NCBI GenBank assembly: GCA_029907045.1
Contig: JARYMR010000001.1
Coordinates: 1-50,894, forward strand
DNA length: 50,894 nt
From: Candidatus Bathyarchaeota archaeon
GTDB lineage: Archaea; Thermoproteota; Bathyarchaeia; Bathyarchaeales; UBA233
Direction of reading: 5' to 3'
How positions within the stretch are numbered: the first letter of the stretch is position 1; each line of letters begins with the position of its first letter. Below, one piece after another: positions 45,701 to 50,894 of the stretch. A program made the position numbers and the translations under genes. Below the pieces are notes generated by a model that was not told where the DNA came from, did no database searches, and worked only from the letters and a program-made list of their open reading frames with translations.

Positions 45701-45813
45701 GCTGCGGCGCTTGCAGTTCGGCTTGTCCAACAAAAGCTATTATAATGGGACATTTCACAATGGAAGAAATGCTCGCCCAAGTCAAAGCCGCACTTCTGGA
45801 GGCATATGCATGA
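42793..45813 (+). CDS. hdrA: Long double-flavin HdrA (copy 2)
   Basis: A 1006-residue paralogue of the protein at 39004 with the same domain order: FAD module 1 (VVGGGVAGIQASLDLADSG), ferredoxin insert (CNGCGLCAQECP, CIGCGTCYEVC), central HdrA N-terminal domain (FICHCGINIGG, ASCTPRTHE, RDQCSWVH), FAD module 2 (IIGGGISGMTAALELAKQG) and terminal ferredoxins (CSGCRICEYLCP, CKGCGACSSACP). Copies stay alignable end to end, and short stretches are identical in DNA, for example 41 bases around 39129 and 42915. The stop overlaps the next gene (ATGA). Two different long HdrAs side by side suggest a heteromeric complex or complexes with two acceptors. Confidence 0.92.
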   Translation: MANKKVGAVLVVGGGVAGIQASLDLADSGFRVYLVDQSPSIGGVMAQLDKTFPTNDCSMCILSPKLVTTGRHPNITILTNAEITGVNGEAGNFEVRLRKRSRYIIEDKCNGCGLCAQECPIEVIDAYNEGLSKRSAIYVDYPQAVPLKYKIDREKCIGCGTCYEVCKAKAVAYDQQDSETTIKVGSIILAPGFETFDAKLKSEYGYGRYPNVVTSIEFERILSASGPYGGLVLRPSDGEIPKKIAFIQCVGSRDFQIGNPYCSAACCMYGIKEAVIAKEHTPSKLDCIIFYMDMRAYGKEFDAYYNRAKTEWSIKFVRSRVASVNENPETHNLFVHYVENETPKIEEFDMVVLSVGMQPPKNVEKLAKTLGIRLNQYRFCETETFSPVETSKSGVFVCGAFSAPKDIPESVAQASGAASKAMSVIASERGKLVAEKEYPAERDVSSEETRIGVFICHCGINIGGVVNVPEVVEYAKTLPNVVYAEANVYTCSQDTQKLIKEKIQQHRLNRVVVASCTPRTHEPLFRETVQEAGLNPYLFEMANIRDQCSWVHMHQPKEATEKAKDLVRSVVAKARLLQPLKKPLIQVTPSALIIGGGISGMTAALELAKQGFEVHLVEKEKELGGNLRKIHYLLENENPKEKLEALVKEVLENKKIHVYLGAEVTDVSGFVGNFKSRIKRQDGSQKEVEHGVIIVATGAVEYKPAEYLYGLDPRVKTQHELEEEIANGQFNAKSVVMIQCVGARNEERPNCARICCGQAIKNALKIKEVNPHTEVYVLYKDIRTYGFKEDYYREASAKGVTFINYADERKPVVINENGKLKVRFWEPVVKAEVEVEPDLLVLSAATIPNPDNKRIAEMLKVPLTKDGFFLEAHMKLRPVDFATEGIFLCGMAHSPKYIDESIAQACAASARAATILSKPTLEMEGIVANVNEDLCSGCRICEYLCPYGAIEMKEKDGKLVAHVIEALCKGCGACSSACPTKAIIMGHFTMEEMLAQVKAALLEAYA

Positions 45814-46250
45814 ACGAAAAAACAGAGTTTGAACCAAAAATAATTGGTTTTCTCTGCAACTGGTGCTCTTATGCTGGTGCAGACTTGGCTGGAGTAAGCC
45901 GAATCCAATATCCGCCAAACATAAGGATTATGCGTGTGATGTGCAGTGGCAGAATAGACCCAATATTCATTCTTGAAGCCTTAAAAGACGGCGCAGACGG
46001 CGTGCTTGTGGCTGGATGCCACTTACCCTCAGATTGCCACTACATTAGCGGAAACTTTAAAGCTTTAAGGCGAATAAAGCTTTTGAAAAAAGTGTTAAAC
46101 GAACTTGGAATTGAGCCGGAACGTGTGCGGCTGGAATGGGTTTCCGCAAGTGAAGGAGACAGGTTCGCCGCAATCGTAGGGGATATGGTTGAACAAATAA
46201 AAAAGCTTGGACCGAACCCGCTTAAAAATGGAGGGAGAAAGAATGAGTGA
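45810..46250 (+). CDS. mvhD: Stand-alone MvhD, hydrogenase-Hdr [2Fe-2S] linker
   Basis: A 146-residue canonical MvhD starting MNEKTEFEPKIIGFLCNWC, with Cys16/19, MCSGR and GCHLPSDCH for the [2Fe-2S] cluster. It transfers electrons from the hydrogenase small subunit to HdrA. ATG 45810 was chosen because it follows GGAGG by 7 bases and overlaps the HdrA stop (ATGA). An upstream in-frame start at 45711 would read through unrelated codons inside hdrA. It has no winged-helix tail, unlike its two relatives upstream. It overlaps hdrC by 8 bases. Confidence 0.92.
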   Translation: MNEKTEFEPKIIGFLCNWCSYAGADLAGVSRIQYPPNIRIMRVMCSGRIDPIFILEALKDGADGVLVAGCHLPSDCHYISGNFKALRRIKLLKKVLNELGIEPERVRLEWVSASEGDRFAAIVGDMVEQIKKLGPNPLKNGGRKNE

Positions 46251-46797
46251 AACACAAGAACAAACCGTAAGTGTAATAAAAGCTGAGGAAATGAATCCGA
46301 AATTCAAGTACGAAATGAGCAAGATGCATGGCGCAGAAAGATTAATGCTCTGCTTTCAATGTGGAACATGCACTGCTGACTGCCCAATTTCAAGATTCAG
46401 CGACTTTTACAGACCGAGAAAAATAGCGAGAATGGTGCAGTTAGGACTGAAAGATAGGCTTTTATCAGATGAAGCCCTTTGGCTATGTTCATCGTGCTTT
46501 ACATGCGTTGACCACTGTCCGCAAGGAGTGGAAATCGCTGGCATAGTACGTGTTCTACGAAACCTGTCCGTAAAAGAGAAGGGCGTCATGCCACTGGTTT
46601 ACAGAGAACTCGCCACAAATCTCTTGAAGGGAGGCTACGTTTACGAAATTGTGGAATCACGCCACAAAAAACGGGCGGAGCTTGGACTTCCGCCATTGCC
46701 AAAGCCGAACTTGGAAGAAATTGCAAAAATCTTCGAAGTTACTGGCTCTTCAAAAATTCTTGAAAATGTGAAAACTTTTGAAAAGGTGAAAAGCTAA
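46243..46797 (+). CDS. hdrC: Heterodisulfide reductase subunit C (copy 2)
   Basis: A 184-residue two-cluster subunit with CFQCGTCTADCP near residue 45 and LCSSCFTCVDHCP near residue 88. The start is ATG 46243 (MSETQEQTVSV) after GGAGGGAG. A start at 46207 is in frame but lies well inside mvhD with no matching signal. It is about 15 residues longer at the N-terminus than copy 1. The stop directly abuts the hdrB start. It transfers electrons between an HdrA of this locus and HdrB. Confidence 0.92.
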   Translation: MSETQEQTVSVIKAEEMNPKFKYEMSKMHGAERLMLCFQCGTCTADCPISRFSDFYRPRKIARMVQLGLKDRLLSDEALWLCSSCFTCVDHCPQGVEIAGIVRVLRNLSVKEKGVMPLVYRELATNLLKGGYVYEIVESRHKKRAELGLPPLPKPNLEEIAKIFEVTGSSKILENVKTFEKVKS

Positions 46798-47685
46798 ATG
46801 CCAAAATACTTGATATTTTTGGGATGCGTTATCCCCTATAGGCTTTCAAGCTATGAAATTTCTGCAAGAAAAGTTCTTGAAAAATTGGACGTGGAATTGG
46901 TTGAAATGCCAACATATAACTGCTGCGGTTATCCCATGGACGCAATAAACCATGAGTTAATGTTAACATTGGCTGCACGAAACCTCTGCGTGGCAGAACA
47001 GCAAAACCTAAACATTTTAACCCTCTGCAATGGGTGTTTCTGCAGTTTAAATGAAACTAACAAGATGTTAAAAGAAGACAAAAAATTGCGAGAAGAAGTG
47101 AACGCTCATTTAAAGGAGATAGGCATGGAGTTCAAAGGAACAATAGAAGTTAAACACCTCGTGCACGTGTTGGCTGAGGATGTAGGCTTTGAGAAAATAA
47201 AGAATGCCGTTAAAAAACCCTTAACCAACCTTTCCGTAGCCCAACATTCAGGATGCCACCTAGTTCGTCCAGCAAAATATGTTGGACACGGCGACGACCC
47301 AGAAAATCCCACATTGCTTAAAAACTTGATTAGGCTGACTGGCGCAGAATGTTTGGATTATATGGATGAGACTGAGTGTTGTGGAAATCCAATAATTGGG
47401 TTAAACGAGGAAGTGCCATTCCAAATGGCTAAAGAAAAACTTGACCATGTTAGGGCTGTGAAGGCTCAAGCATTAATTACGGCTTGTCCCTTCTGCCACA
47501 TGATGTTTGACATGAACCAGCCACGAATAGAAAGAGCCTTCAACGAAAAGTTTGGCATACCCGTTCTGCATTATCCTCAATTATTAGGTTTAGCCATGGG
47601 CTTTTCGCCAGAAGAACTTGGATTAAACGAGCTCAGGGTTAAACCATCCGAACTTTTAAACCAAATTCAAAAAGGAGAGAATTAA
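46798..47685 (+). CDS. hdrB: Heterodisulfide reductase subunit B (copy 2)
   Basis: A 295-residue two-CCG-domain protein: FLGCVIPYR, YNCCGYPMDA and TLCNGC in the first, HSGCHLVRP, TECCGNPII and CPFC in the second. All ligands for two non-cubane [4Fe-4S] clusters are present. CCGYPMDA differs from CCAPPPLQ in copy 1, close to the catalytic cluster, so the two HdrBs could use different substrates. The start follows the hdrC stop with no gap. The mvhG copy 2 start is one base after its stop. Confidence 0.93.
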   Translation: MPKYLIFLGCVIPYRLSSYEISARKVLEKLDVELVEMPTYNCCGYPMDAINHELMLTLAARNLCVAEQQNLNILTLCNGCFCSLNETNKMLKEDKKLREEVNAHLKEIGMEFKGTIEVKHLVHVLAEDVGFEKIKNAVKKPLTNLSVAQHSGCHLVRPAKYVGHGDDPENPTLLKNLIRLTGAECLDYMDETECCGNPIIGLNEEVPFQMAKEKLDHVRAVKAQALITACPFCHMMFDMNQPRIERAFNEKFGIPVLHYPQLLGLAMGFSPEELGLNELRVKPSELLNQIQKGEN

Positions 47686-47686
47686 A

Positions 47687-48670
47687 ATGGTTAAAGAAAA
47701 ATTGAAATTCGCCTTCTATTGGGCTGCAAGCTGCGGAGGCTGCGAAATCGCCGTTCTAGACATAAACGAGAAAATCTTGGACGTTTTACAATTGGCTGAC
47801 ATTGTTTTCTGGCCTGTTGCCATGGACATAAAATACAAAGATGTTGAAGCTATGCCAGACAAAAGTATAGATGCGTGCTTCTTTAATGGCGGAATACGCA
47901 ACAGCGAACAGGAACACATGGCTAAACTTTTGAGACAGAAATCAAAAATACTTATTGCCTACGGAGCATGCGCCCACCTCGGCGGCGTACCAGGCCTAGC
48001 AAACATTTCGAACAGAAAGGAAATTTTTGAAAAAGTTTATGGCACAACATTTTCCACAATGAATCCAGACAAAATAACGCCAAAACCTAAAGTGAAGGTT
48101 AAAGAGGGCGAGCTGGAAATTCCAGAATTTTATGACACTGTTAGAACTTTAGACCAAACGGTGGAAGTTGACTATTATGTTCCAGGTTGTCCACCAGCCG
48201 TTGAACGCACATTATACGCTGTGGAAGTAATAGCAAAAGGCGAATTGCCACCAAAGGGGTCTGTGCTTGCCCCATTAAAATCCGTATGCGATGAATGCCC
48301 CAGAAAGAAAGAGAATAAGAAAATCTCGAAAATATACAGGGTTTATGAAAAGGCTCCAGAACCCGAAAGATGCTTACTTGAGCAAGGTATTCTTTGCATG
48401 GGTCCCGCAACCCGTGGTGGATGCGGTGCCAGATGCTTGAAGGCAGATATGCCGTGCACTGGATGTGGTGGACCCTGCCCCAACTCGCCTGAACAAGGAG
48501 CAGCCATGATAAGCGCTTTGGCTTCCATACTTGGTTTGGAAGAGGAGAAGGAAAAGTATACGGAGGAAGAGGTTGAGAAGCTAATAAGCCAAATAAAAGA
48601 TCCTCTTGGAACATTTTACATGTACGCTTTACCAGCTTCAATTCTTAGGAGGAAGGTGATGAAAGAATGA
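47687..48670 (+). CDS. mvhG: [NiFe] hydrogenase small subunit, MvhG-like (copy 2)
   Basis: A 327-residue paralogue of the protein at 27638 with AASCGGCEIA, YGACAHLGGVPGL, VPGCPPAVE, CDECPRKK, GILCMGPATRGGCGARC and PCTGCGGPCP. The second proximal ligand region here is the standard GACAHLGG rather than the CACDGC of copy 1. A C-terminal insertion (EEEKEKYTEEEVEKL) is absent from copy 1. The first ~200 bases keep long stretches identical to copy 1 even at silent sites, whereas later parts diverge, which suggests gene conversion. The 4-base ATGA overlap with mvhA is shared with copy 1. Confidence 0.93.
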   Translation: MVKEKLKFAFYWAASCGGCEIAVLDINEKILDVLQLADIVFWPVAMDIKYKDVEAMPDKSIDACFFNGGIRNSEQEHMAKLLRQKSKILIAYGACAHLGGVPGLANISNRKEIFEKVYGTTFSTMNPDKITPKPKVKVKEGELEIPEFYDTVRTLDQTVEVDYYVPGCPPAVERTLYAVEVIAKGELPPKGSVLAPLKSVCDECPRKKENKKISKIYRVYEKAPEPERCLLEQGILCMGPATRGGCGARCLKADMPCTGCGGPCPNSPEQGAAMISALASILGLEEEKEKYTEEEVEKLISQIKDPLGTFYMYALPASILRRKVMKE

Positions 48671-50121
48671 AGAATATAATTATTGACCCAATAACGAGGC
48701 TTGAAGGACACGGAAAAATCTCCATATTCTTGAATGACGCTGGAGAGGTTGAAAATGCTTATTTGCAAATTCCAGAGCTTAGGGGCTTTGAAAGGTTCTG
48801 CATTGGAAGAAAAGCTGAGGACATGCCGCTTTTGACGAGCAGAATATGCGGTGTCTGCCCAGTAGCCCACCACATGGCTGGAACAAAAGCTTTAGATTCA
48901 GCCTTTAATGTTGAACCGCCATCGGCGGCGAAAAAGCTTAGGGAACTCATGTACTGTGGCTACTTCATTTACGACCACACATTGCACTTTTACTATCTTG
49001 GCGGTCCAGACTTTATAGTGGGTCCGGATGCTCCGCCTGAAAAGAGGAATATTATAGGTGTTATTGAAAAGGCTGGGTTAGACATTGGCAAAGAGGTCAT
49101 AAAGCATAGGGCTTATGGTCAGAGGATAACTGAAATAATTGGCGGAAAAGCTACACACCCAGTTTGTGGAATTCCAGGCGGAATTTCCAAGCACTTAAGC
49201 GAAGAGGATAGGCAAGAAATTGAGAAGATGGCTTCTTCAGCCGTGAATTTTGCAAAGTTTTCGCTGAAACTTTTCCATGATATTGTGCTTGGAAACAGCA
49301 AGTATGTTGACTTAATCAAAAGTGATGCTTACACTTTGAAGACTTATTATATGGGTTTGGTTGATGAAAACAACAAAGTGAACTTTTACGACGGCAAAAT
49401 TAGAGTAGTCGACCCAAATGGCAAGGAATTCGTGAAATTTGAAGCAAAAAACTATCTTGACCACATTGCAGAGCATGTGGAAGAATGGACCTACGTCAAA
49501 TTCCCCTACCTAAAGAAGATCGGCTGGAAAGGCTTTGTTGATGGTCCAGAAAGCGGAGCATACCGTGTCGGACCCTTGGGAAGATTGAACGCTTCAGAGG
49601 GCATGGCTACACCAATAGCGCAAGAAGAATACGAGTTTATGTATAAAACCCTCGGCGGAAAACCAGTTCACTCGACGCTTGCCTATCATTGGGCTAGACT
49701 TATTGAACTGCTTTATGCAGCTGAAAGAGCCTTGGAGTTAAGCAAAGACCCAGAAATAACAAGCAAGGATGTGCGCAACAAGCCAGGCGAACCGGGAGAG
49801 GGCATAGGGGTTGTGGAAGCGGCTAGGGGAACCCTAATTCATCATTATGTTTTGGATGAGAATGCACTAATAAAAGATGTGAACTTGATAGTGGCAACCG
49901 TCAACAATAGCCCATCCATAAACATGTCTATTCGGAACGCGGCTAAAGGCTTAATCCACGGCGACAAAGTTGACCATGGAATATTAAATATGGTGGAGAT
50001 GGCTTTTAGGGCTTATGACCCATGCTTTGGATGCGCAACCCATTTCGCAGTTGGACAAATGCCACTAGCAATTGAAATTTATAATAGGGAAAAGAAGCTC
50101 ATAAAAACGGTGCAAAGGTAA
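48667..50121 (+). CDS. mvhA: [NiFe] hydrogenase large subunit, MvhA-like (copy 2)
   Basis: A 484-residue catalytic subunit with nickel ligands in RICGVCPVAHH (Cys61/64) and DPCFGCATH (Cys453/456), and a 25-residue C-terminal peptide after His459 to be cleaved on maturation. RLEGHGKISI opens the protein. It is a close paralogue of the enzyme at 28573. One difference is PVCGIPGG where copy 1 has PVSACVPGG. A dedicated maturation protease gene follows 26 bases downstream, as in many hydrogenase operons. Group 3c assignment rests on neighbours (MvhD, Hdr) and overall similarity. Confidence 0.94.
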   Translation: MKNIIIDPITRLEGHGKISIFLNDAGEVENAYLQIPELRGFERFCIGRKAEDMPLLTSRICGVCPVAHHMAGTKALDSAFNVEPPSAAKKLRELMYCGYFIYDHTLHFYYLGGPDFIVGPDAPPEKRNIIGVIEKAGLDIGKEVIKHRAYGQRITEIIGGKATHPVCGIPGGISKHLSEEDRQEIEKMASSAVNFAKFSLKLFHDIVLGNSKYVDLIKSDAYTLKTYYMGLVDENNKVNFYDGKIRVVDPNGKEFVKFEAKNYLDHIAEHVEEWTYVKFPYLKKIGWKGFVDGPESGAYRVGPLGRLNASEGMATPIAQEEYEFMYKTLGGKPVHSTLAYHWARLIELLYAAERALELSKDPEITSKDVRNKPGEPGEGIGVVEAARGTLIHHYVLDENALIKDVNLIVATVNNSPSINMSIRNAAKGLIHGDKVDHGILNMVEMAFRAYDPCFGCATHFAVGQMPLAIEIYNREKKLIKTVQR

Positions 50122-50147
50122 ACCCTTTTCCTTTCTTCTATCATTAA

Positions 50148-50663
50148 TTGTTTTGTGGGGAAGTTTTGTTGTTCAGCGGAAAATATAGCCTTGAAAAGGA
50201 ATTAAAAAATTGGTTTTTAGACGCTGAAAGGGTTGTTGTGGCTGGTATTGGAAATCCCATTCGCATGGACGATTTTATGGGAGTTAAGATAGTTCAAAAT
50301 TTGCGTGAAAAGGTTTCTGAAAAAGTTTACCTTATTGAATGTGAAACTGTTCCCGAAAGTTTTATTCAACAAATCATAGATTTCAATCCCACACATATTC
50401 TCTTGATAGACGCTGCCCTTTTAGGCTTAAAACCTGGAGATGCAAGGCTTGTCCAAACAGAGGCGTTAAAAAATTTTCCTGCATTTTCTACGCATATGCT
50501 TCCATTAAGAATATTTTGTGAATATCTGACTAAAACTACGAAAGCAAAAATTGCCTTGCTGCTTATAGAGCCAAAAAAGGCTGATTTCGGAGAGGGCTTA
50601 ACGCTTGAACTTTCAAAGGTAGCCACAGAAATTGCTAATCTACTAATTCAAATTCTTCACTAA
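50148..50663 (+). CDS. Hydrogenase maturation protease (HycI/HyaD-type)
   Basis: A protease that removes the C-terminal peptide of the [NiFe] large subunit after nickel insertion. The 171-residue protein has VVVAGIGNPIRMDDFMG with the nickel-sensing acidic residue, HILLIDAALLGLKPGD, and the conserved histidine in FSTHMLPL. The start is uncertain: TTG 50148 is the first, and TTG codons at 50166 and 50169 follow GGGGAAG and fit the family better. It is the last gene of the rightward locus and probably processes the large subunit just upstream, possibly also copy 1, which has no protease of its own nearby. Confidence 0.88.
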   Translation: MFCGEVLLFSGKYSLEKELKNWFLDAERVVVAGIGNPIRMDDFMGVKIVQNLREKVSEKVYLIECETVPESFIQQIIDFNPTHILLIDAALLGLKPGDARLVQTEALKNFPAFSTHMLPLRIFCEYLTKTTKAKIALLLIEPKKADFGEGLTLELSKVATEIANLLIQILH

Positions 50664-50684
50664 ATTAATTAGAAAAAGGAAGAT

Positions 50685-50894
50685 TTAGGAAGTTATTGAA
50701 GTAACTTTTAGGGCTTCTTGGAAAAGTTTCTTTGTAGCGGCAATCCTCGCCTTTTGGGCTAGGACATCGCTTGTAACCCAGTCTAAGGCTTCTTCTGGAC
50801 ACCACTTAACACATTGGGGTTCACCCTTGTCTTTGCATAAGTCGCAGACAAAGACAACTTTCTTTTCTGGATGTATCATGATTGCGCCATAATC
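50685..50894 (-). CDS. 4Fe-4S ferredoxin-type protein, C-terminal fragment
   Basis: The last 69 residues of a leftward gene that continues past the right edge. CDLCKDKGEPQCVKWCP is a [4Fe-4S] motif of the HycB/HydN/aldehyde-oxidoreductase ferredoxin type (CxxC plus a longer gap, then CxxxCP), followed by a helical tail. The frame is open from the stop near 50685 to the edge. It is convergent with the protease gene. The partner enzyme would lie beyond the window. Confidence 0.7.
   Translation of the reverse strand, partial: DYGAIMIHPEKKVVFVCDLCKDKGEPQCVKWCPEEALDWVTSDVLAQKARIAATKKLFQEALKVTSITS

Noticed and set aside
45711..45809. N-terminal extension of MvhD from an upstream in-frame start
   Set aside because: It lies wholly inside the hdrA coding region, has no MvhD similarity, and the ATG at 45810 has a good GGAGG site and an ATGA overlap.
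38237..45813. Possibility that the tandem MvhD-HdrA units are an assembly duplication
   Set aside because: The copies differ throughout at both DNA and protein level (including the MvhD cysteine pattern), so they are true paralogues and not a duplicated contig segment.

Overview
This window looks archaeal. Evidence: heterodisulfide reductase (Hdr) and F420-non-reducing (Mvh-type, group 3c) hydrogenase genes, an ADP-forming acyl-CoA synthetase, a thiolase paired with a DUF35 Zn-ribbon/OB protein, an AbrB-PhoU fusion regulator, TATA-type promoters, and GTG/TTG starts behind GGAGG-like ribosome binding sites. Base composition is AT-rich. The mix of beta-oxidation with Hdr/Mvh and no methanogenesis gene in view would suit a Bathyarchaeia-like (TACK) lineage. 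That placement is an inference, and nothing in the window settles taxonomy.

Layout. (1) 1-3.6 kb, minus strand: hypF-hypC-hypD, maturation of [NiFe] hydrogenase. (2) 4-14.6 kb, mostly minus strand: a near-complete fatty-acid beta-oxidation set (acyl-CoA synthetase, two acyl-CoA dehydrogenases, 3-hydroxyacyl-CoA dehydrogenase, enoyl-CoA hydratase, thiolase with DUF35, EtfBA). (3) 14.7-15.5 kb: a HepT/MntA-type toxin-antitoxin pair. (4) 15.5-20.1 kb, minus strand: an NfnAB-like pair transcribed behind a protein with a tandem ferredoxin-MvhD-ferredoxin-MvhD architecture, plus a thioredoxin reductase-like flavoprotein. (5) 20.1-24 kb: two paralogous Zn-finger microproteins missed by usual length cut-offs, then an HdrD-like protein divergent from an HdrA whose C-terminal MvhD domain has lost all its cysteines. 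(6) 24-27.5 kb: a DUF4258/DUF2283 pair and an ADP-forming acyl-CoA synthetase fused to a GNAT acetyltransferase. (7) 27.6-33.9 kb: a compact five-gene hydrogenase-Hdr complex (mvhG, mvhA, an hdrA-mvhD fusion, hdrC, hdrB). (8) 34-36.8 kb: regulators and small proteins. (9) 36.2-50.7 kb: a second, expanded Hdr-hydrogenase locus.

The most unusual region is 36.2-50.7 kb. It begins with a ribbon-helix-helix protein fused to a glycine-cleavage-H (GcvH)-like domain in which methionine replaces the lipoyl lysine. Next comes a GltD/NfnB-like flavoprotein from which the NAD(P)H-binding domain is missing and to which an HdrA-like diferredoxin is attached. Two tandem copies follow of a unit made of an MvhD domain fused to a winged helix-turn-helix plus a ~1000-residue HdrA with two flavin modules. 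A stand-alone MvhD, HdrC, HdrB, hydrogenase small and large subunits and a hydrogenase maturation protease complete the locus.

Taken together the window encodes four HdrA proteins, seven MvhD or MvhD-like domains, two HdrB/HdrC pairs, one HdrD-like protein and two [NiFe] hydrogenases beside a beta-oxidation pathway. A plausible reading is that electrons from acyl-CoA oxidation (via Etf and an HdrD-like protein), NADPH (Nfn), ferredoxin and H2 are exchanged through several flavin-based bifurcating or confurcating complexes. No intergenic gap exceeds 300 bases, and no tRNA, rRNA, CRISPR array or insertion sequence was recognised.
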